DNA of 37,566 bases from contig JABDBC010000020.1 in the NCBI GenBank assembly GCA_013288825.1, positions 1 to 37,566 on the forward strand, given 5' to 3'. The notes below the pieces were generated by a model that saw nothing but the letters and a program-made list of their open reading frames with translations, ran no database searches and was not told where the DNA came from. This stretch comes from Chlamydiota bacterium. GTDB taxonomy: Bacteria; Chlamydiota; Chlamydiia; Chlamydiales; Parachlamydiaceae. The position numbers and the translations under genes were made by a program. Positions 1 to 8,107 of the stretch are shown here, in pieces. The first letter of the stretch is position 1. Each line of letters opens with the position of its first letter.

Positions 1-1044
1 AGGAGAACCACCGTCACCTCCATTGCCACCGACGTCACTGCCTCCATCATTGCCGCCTAGTCCCCCTGAGTTGCTACCTCCGGCACCTGTTCCTCCAACG
101 ATGTTATTTTGACTACCATAGCCTCCCCCACCGACGACAAAGGGAGAAGTTTGTTGACCAGAGAACGTATAAGGGGCAATTGTCACAGCGTTTATAGGAG
201 AAGAACCACCGATGCCTCCCGTAGTGCCAAGAATTGCGCCTCCCCCACCACCCAAATTGCTTCCACCATCACCACCAGCACCACCGCCGCTGCCATAGTT
301 ATCACCCCCATTGCCACAGTAGCCGCCACCACCACCACCTCCGGAGCCGCCATTGCCGCCAAGGCCGCCACCACCGCCGCCAGAGCCGGTTGATCCGCCT
401 CCAAGACCTGCTGTTGTGGAGCAGTTGCTGAAGTTGACATTGTGGAGGGTCACGTCGGCGGTGTCGATAAAGAGGGCGCCCCCGGCACCCATTCCACCAC
501 CACCTCCATCACCTCCACTACCACCGGTAGTGTTGCAGCTCTGGAAGTTGAGGTTCTGCAAAGTGACAGCGCCCTGGCGGATGAATAGCCCACCGGCGCC
601 TGAGCTGCCTGTGATGGTGACAGGAGGAGCAGGGTCAGAGTTGCCGATCACAATCGTGTCGGAGCCAAGAAGGTTGACCATCGACAGCTTGGCGCCCAGC
701 TGAATCGATTCAATGCCGGTTGCAAAGACAATTTCGTAGTCTTGGGAGATGCCTTGAGCTTGTTCATTGAGGATATAGTTAATACAATAGCGCAGATCAC
801 CAGAAGTAGCACCAGAGGAATCTGTTTGACCGCCTGGGTAAGAGTTTGGGGTATCCGTATTCGTGTTGACTGTTAAAGTAACTGGGTTAGCATTTGCCTT
901 CCCAACTAAAGCCATACTCAATGCGACCATGCAAAACGCAAACAGCCTTACACTTCTATTCCCAATACTATATTTATTCACCTTTTTCTTAGACCCGAAG
1001 AAGATTTTAACAAGTGCTGGAAGTTGGTCATAAGATTGATTCAT
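1..1044 (-). CDS. Gly-rich autotransporter-like surface protein, N-terminal part
   Basis: The gene is open through the left edge, so only 348 codons of its N-terminal part are visible. The start ATG at 1044 follows an AGGAA-like ribosome site. The N-terminus is unusually long for a signal peptide: about 30 residues with a basic stretch (SKKKVNK), then a hydrophobic core (about 33-48) and a likely signal-peptidase site after ANA53. Residues 54-95 (VTLTVNTNTD ... GDLRYCINYIL) resemble the opening of CSLREA-type and beta-helix adhesins. Repeating turns (VTLQNLNFQSC, VTLHNVNFSNC) follow, as in right-handed parallel beta-helices. Long Gly/Ser/Asn loops begin at about residue 175. I infer secretion to the cell surface, possibly as an autotransporter, but the C-terminal barrel would lie outside the window. 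The Gly repeats give C-rich open frames on the other strand, which are shadows. Confidence 0.8.
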   Translation of the reverse strand, partial: MNQSYDQLPALVKIFFGSKKKVNKYSIGNRSVRLFAFCMVALSMALVGKANANPVTLTVNTNTDTPNSYPGGQTDSSGATSGDLRYCINYILNEQAQGISQDYEIVFATGIESIQLGAKLSMVNLLGSDTIVIGNSDPAPPVTITGSSGAGGLFIRQGAVTLQNLNFQSCNTTGGSGGDGGGGGMGAGGALFIDTADVTLHNVNFSNCSTTAGLGGGSTGSGGGGGGLGGNGGSGGGGGGGYCGNGGDNYGSGGGAGGDGGSNLGGGGGAILGTTGGIGGSSPINAVTIAPYTFSGQQTSPFVVGGGGYGSQNNIVGGTGAGGSNSGGLGGNDGGSDVGGNGGDGGSP

Positions 1045-1294
1045 TGAATGGCTTTCCTCATGTTTGCTTGGTAAGGAAAATTTTAATCTTTTACTGCTGT
1101 TTCCAACAATCAAAACTTCTGATTACTTTTGGTTGTCTGCAAAAAAGACTCTAAATACTCTCAAACCATGAGGTTCTCTTTTTATGAAGGACCTTAGATT
1201 TCTATCAGGTTATTTCGGCTATCCATTTCAAGATACGGCTATTAGCGAGAGCGAAGTTTGCGGTGCTCTACGTATTTCTCGATTCCATCAAGCA

Positions 1295-1390
1295 TTAATA
1301 CAGTCCGCCGGCAATGACTAAAGATTCACCTGTTATCCATGCGGAATCGTCCGAAGCAAAGAATAATACTGCTTGTCTAAGAATCCACGT
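1295..1390 (-). pseudogene. C-terminal fragment of a short-chain dehydrogenase
   Basis: Reading the minus strand from about 1390 to the TAA at 1295 gives AVLFFASDDSAWITGESLV followed by IAGGLY. This is the typical end of classical SDRs of the FabG or glucose-dehydrogenase type (xVxFLASDxxxxITGxxLxVDGG). No Rossmann motif, Asn-Ala-Gly or YxxxK catalytic segment is found upstream, so only the last 30 or so residues remain. It is a relic left by rearrangement between the surface-protein gene and the arsenic genes. Confidence 0.65.
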
Positions 1391-1459
1391 AATTTGCGTA
1401 TAACTCAGCCTTTTCGCCTATTTTCTTGAGTGATTTTTTTGTTATTTGTCGGAAAGTTG

Positions 1460-1492
1460 TTGTTGAATATATGTATATCCGCATATACATAT
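1460..1492 (+). promoter_or_regulatory. arsM-arsR promoter with palindromic operator
   Basis: A perfect 10-bp inverted repeat (ATATGTATAT, 4-nt spacer, ATATACATAT) occupies 1469-1492. A plausible promoter overlaps it: TTGTTG at 1460-1465 and TATACA at 1484-1489, 18 bp apart. ArsR/SmtB repressors bind AT-rich dyads of this kind between or over promoter elements. The arsR gene downstream makes this a likely autoregulatory site. The promoter assignment is by eye. Confidence 0.5.
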
Positions 1493-1530
1493 GAAGATAT
1501 AAACGAACCACCAATAAGGAGGACAAGCTC

Positions 1531-2394
1531 ATGGACTATTATCACCAACCAAAAACCGAATATGTCTATTACGTGGCAGCAAATACGGCTAAGAATACGG
1601 AAGACGTCAAAAGAGAAGTACGCTCAGCTTATGGGGGCGTAGCAGAAGCCAATAACCAAAATAAAAGCTGTGGCAATTCAAGAAGCTGTTGCGGTGTTTC
1701 AGCAAAGCCTGATAGTGGTTATTCGCAAGAATTAGGGTATTCACAAGAAGATTTGAACAGCGTACCTGAAGGTTGCAACATGGGGTTAGGTTGTGGGAAT
1801 CCTCAGGCTATAGCTTCTTTAAAACAAGGTGAAGTTGTCCTAGATTTAGGAGCTGGCGGTGGTTTTGATGTCTTTTTAGCCGCCAAACAGGTCGGCCCAA
1901 AAGGAAAGGTATATGGAGTAGATATGACTCCAGAAATGATAAGTAAAGCTAGAGACAATGCCTCTAAAAATGGCTACAAGAACGTTGAATTCCTTTTAGG
2001 GGAAATAGAGCATTTACCTCTTCCTAACAATACTGTGGATGCCATTATATCGAATTGCGTTGTTAACCTGTCAACAAATAAAGAAAGTGTTTTTAATGAG
2101 TCTTTCCGAGTATTAAAAGAAGGTGGTAGGTTGGCTATTTCTGACATGGTTGCTAGCAAGCCATTGCCGCCCGAAATGATTAATAATAAGGAGCTTTATT
2201 GCAATTGCATCTCTGGTGCTATTACAATCAATGAGCTTAAAAACATGTTGGCAAAAGCTGGATTTACTGACATTGTAATTGAACCTCAAGAAAACAGCCG
2301 CATGTTTATTAAGGATTGGGTTCCTGGTTCTGATGCAGAAAATTATGTCGTATCAGCAAAAATTAAGGCTGTTAAACCAAAGGCAAGACAATGA
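1531..2394 (+). CDS. arsM: Arsenite S-adenosylmethionine methyltransferase
   Basis: ArsM methylates arsenite in the cytoplasm to methylated, partly volatile arsenicals, using SAM. The SAM-binding motif VLDLGAGGGFD is at about residues 103-113, followed by the acidic residue of GVDM. The ArsM cysteines are in place: a CC pair at 53-54, GCNMGLGCGNP (C82, C88), NCVVNLS (C176) and YCNC (C224, C226). These are the residues that bind As(III) and take part in the redox chemistry. At 287 residues it has the usual length. AGGAGG lies 8 nt upstream of the ATG. The stop overlaps the arsR start (ATGA), so the two are translationally coupled. No arsenite pump or arsenate reductase is adjacent. Confidence 0.93.
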   Translation: MDYYHQPKTEYVYYVAANTAKNTEDVKREVRSAYGGVAEANNQNKSCGNSRSCCGVSAKPDSGYSQELGYSQEDLNSVPEGCNMGLGCGNPQAIASLKQGEVVLDLGAGGGFDVFLAAKQVGPKGKVYGVDMTPEMISKARDNASKNGYKNVEFLLGEIEHLPLPNNTVDAIISNCVVNLSTNKESVFNESFRVLKEGGRLAISDMVASKPLPPEMINNKELYCNCISGAITINELKNMLAKAGFTDIVIEPQENSRMFIKDWVPGSDAENYVVSAKIKAVKPKARQ

Positions 2395-2753
2395 TAACTC
2401 CTAATGAGTTGTTCTCTCTGTTATCTGATAAAACACGCTTACGCTGTTTAGTTTTGCTTCAAAAAGAAAGAGAACTTTGCGTTTGCGAAATTAGTCAGAT
2501 AATAGGAAGCATACAACCAAAGATGTCTCGCCATCTCGCTCTTATGCGCAATTCTGGACTTGTTTCGGATGAACGGAGAGGGCAGTGGGTGTATTACAGT
2601 CTTAATCCATCATTACCTGATTGGGCTAAAAAAATTATCGAATCTACTTTAGAAAATCTTCAGAAAGAAGAACCCTATAGTTTAGACATAGATAAAATAT
2701 CCTCACTAAAGAAAGAAAATATTTGTAATTCCAAGCTTAAACTAGCTGAATAG
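2391..2753 (+). CDS. arsR: ArsR-family metalloregulator
   Basis: A 120-residue winged-helix repressor. The N-terminal helix (ELFSLLSDKTRLRCLVLL) is typical of the ArsR/SmtB family. The segment ELCVCEIS carries the Cys-x-Cys pair that binds As(III)/Sb(III) in the classical alpha-3 site. The recognition region QPKMSRHLALMRNSGLV follows, then the wing (RRGQWVYYSL). The last 30 residues are Lys-rich and not conserved. The gene overlaps arsM by 4 nt. By family behaviour it represses its own operon until arsenite binds, and the dyad at 1469-1492 is the obvious operator. Here the regulator gene comes second, after the enzyme. Confidence 0.9.
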   Translation: MITPNELFSLLSDKTRLRCLVLLQKERELCVCEISQIIGSIQPKMSRHLALMRNSGLVSDERRGQWVYYSLNPSLPDWAKKIIESTLENLQKEEPYSLDIDKISSLKKENICNSKLKLAE

Positions 2754-2854
2754 TGATAATTTCAAAATGAGAGGCGATTGCCGCAGTTTTTCCTGTTGTA
2801 ATTCTATTGACGAATTCCATTCATAAGCTGTCAGGTATAGAAAATTCGGTCTGC

Positions 2855-3142
2855 TCATCTAGGTTTCTTTGGAGGTTCATCTTGTCGAATTTCCCGCTCC
2901 GCCTGTGCCTTGGCGTCTTCTCTTGGCGGATCGAACAGAGGTAATACACCCAGATACTGCCATTGACCGTCTCCCTCGGCTCGAGCCACACCCAGAGAAC
3001 GAAAGCCACGTGCCGCGAATTCATTGACTGCCTTTCCGACAGCAATCTTGACTTGCTCGGCATTGGACGATAATGCCAAAATCACCTGCGGTGCCCCCTT
3101 CGTCACTTTGAACTGTTTCCCATCTTTATCCTTGACTGTGGC
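2855..3142 (-). pseudogene. Fragment of a P-type (proton-efflux) ATPase
   Basis: The minus-strand frame reads ATVKDKDGKQFKVTKGAPQ, then later FAARGFRSLGVARAEGDGQW and LGVLPLFDPPREDAK. This is the nucleotide-binding region and hinge (DPPR) of plasma-membrane proton ATPases of the P3A class. The phosphorylation motif DKTGT, the GDGVNDAP motif and all transmembrane segments are missing on both sides. The homology starts abruptly near 3142, and the frame ends in an unrelated Lys/Pro-rich tail. It is a non-functional remnant of about 95 residues, probably left by a deletion or an incoming element. Confidence 0.75.
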
Positions 3143-3344
3143 CACCTCGGAGCAAGACCTATTTTGGGCAATCAAATTCATGTTTCTCACCGGGTGGCTA
3201 GCCAATGTGAATCAACGCATTCTTTTGTACCGATATTCTAATTGACATTTTTTATTTGGTACAATATTACGGATACAATCCAGTAAGTCAGAAGTTTTGG
3301 TCCACAAAAGGGCACCCCAAAACTATAAATCACGAAGCGATGTC

Positions 3345-4040
3345 ATGAAAACGATATATCACAGAGAGGAACATTTTAAAGGTGGAAACACAATACGAGA
3401 CATAGTAATTGGCATGTCAGATGGACTCACTGTGCCTTTCGCTTTAGCTGCAGGTATATCGGGAGCTATCGCTGAAACCCATCTTGTAGTCACAGCTGGT
3501 TTTGCCGAAATTGCGGCTGGCTCAATTGCAATGGGCTTAGGTGGCTATTTGGCTGCCAGAAGTGACGCAGAGCATTTTGAGACTGAAGCCAAACGTGAGC
3601 AGCTCGAAATTATCCAACAAACTCAGGCAGAAGAACAAGAAATATATGATATTTTTGCTCAATATGGTGTTTCTCAAAATGAATCATCATCTGTGGTAAC
3701 AGCACTTAAGCGAAATCCCACGGCTTGGAAAGATTTTATGATGAAATTTGAGCTTGGACTTGAAAAACCAGATCCTTCTAGAGCTTTCCAAAGCGCGTTT
3801 ACAATTGCTTTTTCCTATGTTTTAGGAGGGATTATTCCACTATTTCCCTATATACTGATCTCGGACTCACATACAGCCCTTTTGATCTCTGCCTCTGTGA
3901 CCCTTCTAGCATTATTCGGTTTTGGTGTTGCCAAAGGATATTTTACAGGTACTTCCCTATTCAAGAGTGGATTTCAAACGGTATTCGTTGGGGGGATGGC
4001 TGCCGGAGCTGCCTACCTTTTGGCAAAAGCAATATCATAA
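3345..4040 (+). CDS. VIT1/CCC1-family iron/manganese transporter
   Basis: An inner-membrane divalent-metal transporter of 231 residues, the usual size. It opens with HFKGGNTIRDIVIGMSDGLTVPFALAAG, the hallmark first helix of this family. A second helix follows with GFAEIAAGSIAMGLGGYLAARSD. A Glu-rich cytoplasmic loop (HFETEAKREQLE ... QAEEQEIYDIF) corresponds to the metal-binding domain of plant VIT1. Three more hydrophobic segments close the protein. I chose the ATG at 3345; an upstream TTG in frame (3297) would add a polar stretch without family similarity. The ribosome site is weak. Family members move Fe2+ or Mn2+ out of the cytoplasm. The substrate here is not visible. Confidence 0.85.
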   Translation: MKTIYHREEHFKGGNTIRDIVIGMSDGLTVPFALAAGISGAIAETHLVVTAGFAEIAAGSIAMGLGGYLAARSDAEHFETEAKREQLEIIQQTQAEEQEIYDIFAQYGVSQNESSSVVTALKRNPTAWKDFMMKFELGLEKPDPSRAFQSAFTIAFSYVLGGIIPLFPYILISDSHTALLISASVTLLALFGFGVAKGYFTGTSLFKSGFQTVFVGGMAAGAAYLLAKAIS

Positions 4041-4217
4041 AGAAAGCGTAATTCTAAAATAAGCCTTGCTAAAGAACTTAAACAGGAAGATTGTCAAATC
4101 ATTATTCTAAGGCGCCTATCTATTTTCTCTTGAAAGAAAAATATCAAGAGTTTACACGCTATAAATAAGTGAACTCAAAGAGCCATAGGATATGAACGTT
4201 TAAGGGTAAAATCTACC

Positions 4218-4595
4218 ATGAGTTATATTACAATATTTCTTCAACTATTTGTAGCTTTTGGATTGCTAAACGTTTGGCTCATTCGATGTAATAAAAAAAC
4301 CACCTATAGGGGATCCAATGCTTGTTCCTTAAAAGATGAATTCACTGCTTATGGTCTGCCCTTATGGTCTTTCTATGTTATTGGATTCATCAAAATCAGC
4401 TCTGCTATCTCACTTCTTTTAGGATTGTGGAAACCTTTCTTGGTTTTTCCTTCAGCTCTTATAATTTCTTTGATGATGGTAGGAGCTTTATGCATGCATA
4501 TAAAAGTCAGAGACCCTGTGAAGAAGTCGTTACCAGCTTTAATAATGCTATTTTGTAGTATCGGCATATGCCTTGGATCATTTTATCATAGATGA
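4218..4595 (+). CDS. DoxX-like small integral membrane protein
   Basis: A 125-residue protein with four hydrophobic segments (about 4-22, 48-68, 72-93 and 103-121). The pattern of a helix pair around YVIGFIKISSAISLLLGLW and a C-terminal LPALIMLFCSIG resembles the DoxX-like family. Family members are found with redox and stress functions, but no specific reaction can be assigned. It stands alone, 177 bp after the VIT1-like gene. The ribosome site is poor (AAGGG about 12 nt upstream). Confidence is good that it is a gene and moderate for the family. Confidence 0.65.
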   Translation: MSYITIFLQLFVAFGLLNVWLIRCNKKTTYRGSNACSLKDEFTAYGLPLWSFYVIGFIKISSAISLLLGLWKPFLVFPSALIISLMMVGALCMHIKVRDPVKKSLPALIMLFCSIGICLGSFYHR

Positions 4596-4841
4596 TTAGT
4601 ATTCATATTTATCTATTGAGCAGCCATATTCCAGCATTAAGTGATGTCGCATACATGACCCAAACTAAAATCGTCATTTAAATGGCTTCCCCAGCTAAAC
4701 CGTTTGCCATTTTCCTAAAAATAAAGTAATGAAAAGGGACAAGAATACACAATCATCAACATCCCTGGACCATCAACAAAAAATTGCATTGAATAAATTT
4801 ATTTATTATAATTCGGGAATATTAAAAAAAGGTGGTTGCCA

Positions 4842-5648
4842 ATGAGTTCAGGTTTATGCCCTTTGTCGTCTATACGTGTTGCATCAGCAGGTGTTGCAGC
4901 TTGTTCAGCCCCTAAAGAAGCTCCAAAAATGTATAGGAGAGTGCATAAGTCTACAGCTCCTTCATCACCCTTAGTTCTTCCTTCAGCGCTTCCTTCATCT
5001 GGTAAAGGTTTGGCCGATCGAACATTTCGTTCAGCAGCAATCGTAGTCTCTTCTGATGACGAGTCAGATAGAAAGGAAGAAAAAAAATCGTCTCCTGCAT
5101 CAGGAAAAAAAAGGACAATAACAAAAGCTGCACCAAAAAACTCAGTTGAAGGAGAGAAAAAAGCAAAGCAGGAAAAGCAAGAACCCATTCCAGCGATACG
5201 ATATTGGCTAAACGTAGTTTCTTTAGAGCATGTTAAAACTGGTGTTGAGGGGGGATTTACACAGGCATGCCATGGTAAAAAAAGTGCTTTAGAAAGAATG
5301 AAAAAGGGCGATGGAATTGTTCATTATTCTCCAAAAGTTATGATGGGAGAAGGGGCTGCGTGTAAAAAATTTACTTCCATTGGACGGATTGCAGACGACA
5401 GAATTTATAAGTTTGATATGGGCGGGGGATTTGTTCCCCATAGACGTGATGTTGTATACGAAAAAAATGTTACTCTTGCACCAATAGCTCCTCTTTTGCC
5501 TGTGCTTAGTTTTAGTAAAGATAAGGGAAAGAATTGGGGAATGGTGTTAAGGGCTGGTCTGATTTCCATTACTGAAGAGGATTTTAAGATTATTTCTGCA
5601 AGAATGATACGAAGTGTCACCTCATCAGGAATTCCAGCTAAAAAATAA
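4842..5648 (+). CDS. EVE-domain protein with low-complexity N-terminal extension
   Basis: Residues of about 120-258 form an EVE domain (RYWLNVVSLEHVKTGVEGGF, QACHGKKSALERMKKGDGIVHYSP, FTSIGRIADDRIYKFDMGGGF). This PUA-like fold reads modified bases in DNA or RNA. The first 115 or so residues are low-complexity: Ser/Ala/Pro-rich, then an acidic patch (SSDDESDRKEEKK), then Lys-rich segments. The start ATG at 4842 follows GGTGG at 6 nt; a TTG two codons earlier is less likely. The EVE part is clearly paralogous to the protein at 18332-18841 inside the polyketide operon, which lacks this extension. The two sit at opposite ends of the locus. The extension could be a secretion or nucleic-acid-binding tail. 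Its function is unknown. Confidence 0.85.
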   Translation: MSSGLCPLSSIRVASAGVAACSAPKEAPKMYRRVHKSTAPSSPLVLPSALPSSGKGLADRTFRSAAIVVSSDDESDRKEEKKSSPASGKKRTITKAAPKNSVEGEKKAKQEKQEPIPAIRYWLNVVSLEHVKTGVEGGFTQACHGKKSALERMKKGDGIVHYSPKVMMGEGAACKKFTSIGRIADDRIYKFDMGGGFVPHRRDVVYEKNVTLAPIAPLLPVLSFSKDKGKNWGMVLRAGLISITEEDFKIISARMIRSVTSSGIPAKK

Positions 5649-5767
5649 CAGGATAGCCAAGCAATTCATCAGGGTAAGACAAAAATTTTACCACAAATAA
5701 AAGGATATTTTCTCAGTAAAATCTCTTGCCTTATTACTTTAGCATGATGCTTATGCCTGCATATCCG

Positions 5768-7195
5768 TTACATGTTAGCAGGAATTGCTGAGATGCATTC
5801 TCTGCTTTGGATGCCTAAAGCTTTCATAAGACGTACCCAGGCTAGAATTTTTTCTCCTTTGAGCGAGATTGCTTTTCGCTCTACATCGAGTAGGGTGTTT
5901 TCAGCATCCTGCACTAGTAAGTAGGAAATTAAGCCAGTATTAAATTGTTCATTAGAAAGATATGCCGTGTCGCTGGCTGCATCTAGCGCCCTTTTCTGAC
6001 CTTCATACTGAAGGTGGAGATAATTGATATCTGCAAGAGCATCTTCTACATCTTGAAAAGCACAATTTACAGTTTTGACATAGTCATTAAAGTTTTCAGC
6101 AAATTGGGCTTTCGCTTCAAGAAGATTTGCATTGCGTTTGCCACCATCATACAAAGGGGCAAATAGGTCAAAAATATAGCTCCAATAACGTCCTTCCCAC
6201 TCAAAAAGATGGGAAAGAAAAGGGCTTGCAAGTCCTGCTGCAGTGGTGAGTGAAAATGAAGGGAAGTAGTTTCTTAAAGCAACATCAACATTCGATCGGT
6301 CTGCAGCAAGCAAGGCTAAACTCTGCTGGACATCTGCTCGCCGCATCAAAATTTCTGCAGGCATAACAGCTGGTACAGGTGGTATGTTTGTAGGTAACAG
6401 GCCTAGTTCGAGACTCCAACAGGAAGCGGGCTTCCCAAGCAAAGTTGCTAAGGCGTGTTCCTGAATGGCGTACTGGCACTTGGCCTCTTCTATATCGACT
6501 TCAGCCAAAGCAAGCTCCAATTTAGCTCTGGAAAGATCAACTTCAGGATCTGCTCCTGCCTCCACCCTGCATTGATTTAGAAACACAGCATCTTTTCGCA
6601 AGGCTATTGCTCTTGTAAGAAAGTGGATTTCTTCGCCAAGAGTTCGTAAGGTGAAATATCGGATTGCAACCTCAGTGACAACAGTCTGAAAAACAAATTC
6701 ATATTCCCACTGGGTTGCTTGCCACCTAGATCTGGCGCTTTCCTCCTGTGCTTTAAGCTTGCCCCACAGATCTAATTCATAAGAAAAATCTGCCACGATA
6801 GAATATTCTTGCTGTTGAACGCGTTTAAGTTTTTTTGTGGGAGAGCCAAATGAACGGGGATTTAAGAGCGTTTCATCATTCATAAAGTTGGCAGCCAGAT
6901 TGACATGTGGCATGCGTTCTGCATACTCACTTGATACTATGGAACTGGCTTGTATAATGCGGTAGATGGCTATTTTTATATCAGAATTCGCCGCTATTGC
7001 TTCTTCTTCTAAAGCGTTTAAAAGGGGGTCATTGAAATATTCCCAAAACCGATTTTTTTCTTGGTTAAAACAGATTTCTGATCGAACAGGCTCTTTCCAA
7101 GTACTGGGAATTTCAAGTTCGGGTAAGTCAGGAGAATAACTACTGCACGCTGTCATCATGACCAATAGCAACAATAGTGGAACACTGAATTTCAT
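5768..7195 (-). CDS. Outer-membrane efflux lipoprotein, NodT/TolC family
   Basis: A 475-residue outer-membrane factor. It begins with a lipoprotein signal ending MMTAC, so Cys16 or so would be lipidated. Two OEP-type repeats follow, with long helical hairpins. Typical motifs are YELDLWGKLKAQEESARSRW in the first half, PAEILMRRADVQQSL near the middle, and YSYIFDLFAPLYDGGKRNANL in the second. The ATG at 7195 has GAGGA 5-6 nt upstream; a TTG four codons earlier is less likely. It is the last gene of the exporter operon, 21 bp after the adaptor gene. It would form the outer-membrane channel for the ABC pump encoded upstream. Confidence 0.92.
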   Translation of the reverse strand: MKFSVPLLLLLVMMTACSSYSPDLPELEIPSTWKEPVRSEICFNQEKNRFWEYFNDPLLNALEEEAIAANSDIKIAIYRIIQASSIVSSEYAERMPHVNLAANFMNDETLLNPRSFGSPTKKLKRVQQQEYSIVADFSYELDLWGKLKAQEESARSRWQATQWEYEFVFQTVVTEVAIRYFTLRTLGEEIHFLTRAIALRKDAVFLNQCRVEAGADPEVDLSRAKLELALAEVDIEEAKCQYAIQEHALATLLGKPASCWSLELGLLPTNIPPVPAVMPAEILMRRADVQQSLALLAADRSNVDVALRNYFPSFSLTTAAGLASPFLSHLFEWEGRYWSYIFDLFAPLYDGGKRNANLLEAKAQFAENFNDYVKTVNCAFQDVEDALADINYLHLQYEGQKRALDAASDTAYLSNEQFNTGLISYLLVQDAENTLLDVERKAISLKGEKILAWVRLMKALGIQSRECISAIPANM

Positions 7196-7216
7196 ATGAT
7201 TCCTCAAGGAAGAGCG

Positions 7217-8107
7217 CTATTCGCGTTCAATATAAAGGTCTACTTGCTGGCCAATGTAAAGAGGCATTTCTTGCGGCATATTAAATGTATAAATCACTTG
7301 CAGGACACGCGTATCCACTCTTTCTCTACTTGACCCTGTCAGAGATTTTTTTGGAATAATATAAGGCTCAATTCTTACAAAGGTTAGCGGGATAGCATAG
7401 TCCGGACGGTTTTTAGGATATGCTATGGCTGCTGCTTTACTTGCTATCCTTGAGGCATTTTGTTCGTCAATATCTGCCCTGATTTGAAGTTTTGACATAT
7501 CTCCGATCACCATCGGCGGATGATCCGATCCGGTTGATGCAAGAAATTCGCCCTCTTTAATATTTTTTTGGATAACCATTCCGTCAATTGGTGAACAAAC
7601 AATCATTCTATCTAGAAGAGTTTTGACTTTTTCTGTTTCAGCCTTAGCTTGGGCAAACTTGGCAGAGGCTACCAGCAATTCATTTTCTTTAGATCGCAAT
7701 TCTTCCTGGCTTATGGCACGTTGGTCTTTAATGGACTGAAGACGGGAAAGTTGATCCTGAACGCGGTTATGTTGTGCAAAAGCTACATCTTCTTTAGCTT
7801 GGGCTACCATTAATTCTGCTTGAAGTTCACGTTGATCAAGTTGGAAGAGGTGATCGCCCTTTTTTACAATCTGCCATACTTCTGCGTACACCCTCTGAAC
7901 GATACCATTAACAGGAGACCCCACTAAAACATTTTCTCCCAGAGCTTCGATAATTCCTGAAGCAGACACTCGTTTTGCATAATCATTTTTGGCAGGAGGG
8001 ACCACAGGAGGTAACTCAGGAGGCCCTGTCATGGCTCTTTGAACCGCCCAAATTGCTGAGAAGATTCCTAAAAAGGCTAATATAAAAGCGAAGTTTTTAC
8101 GTAGCAT
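7217..8107 (-). CDS. HlyD/DevB-type periplasmic adaptor
   Basis: A membrane-fusion protein of 296 residues. It has one N-terminal membrane anchor (FAFILAFLGIFSAIWAV). Next comes a biotinyl-lipoyl-like half (SGIIEALGENVLVGSPVNGIV), then a long coiled coil (about residues 95-185) and the second lipoyl half (IVCSPIDGMVIQKNIKEGEF). A beta-barrel region (LQIRADIDEQNASRI) follows. The ATG at 8107 has GAGGG 5 nt upstream and overlaps the end of the ATPase gene by 11 nt. It would link the inner-membrane ABC transporter to the outer-membrane lipoprotein. The set resembles the DevBCA and MacAB types. Confidence 0.92.
   Translation of the reverse strand: MLRKNFAFILAFLGIFSAIWAVQRAMTGPPELPPVVPPAKNDYAKRVSASGIIEALGENVLVGSPVNGIVQRVYAEVWQIVKKGDHLFQLDQRELQAELMVAQAKEDVAFAQHNRVQDQLSRLQSIKDQRAISQEELRSKENELLVASAKFAQAKAETEKVKTLLDRMIVCSPIDGMVIQKNIKEGEFLASTGSDHPPMVIGDMSKLQIRADIDEQNASRIASKAAAIAYPKNRPDYAIPLTFVRIEPYIIPKKSLTGSSRERVDTRVLQVIYTFNMPQEMPLYIGQQVDLYIERE

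Noticed and set aside
109-703. Several open frames in 109-703 (plus strand His/Pro/Thr-rich, and a different minus frame)
   Set aside because: They are shadows of Gly codons of the surface-protein gene on the minus strand, which reads without a stop from 1044 to the window edge and has a clear signal sequence.
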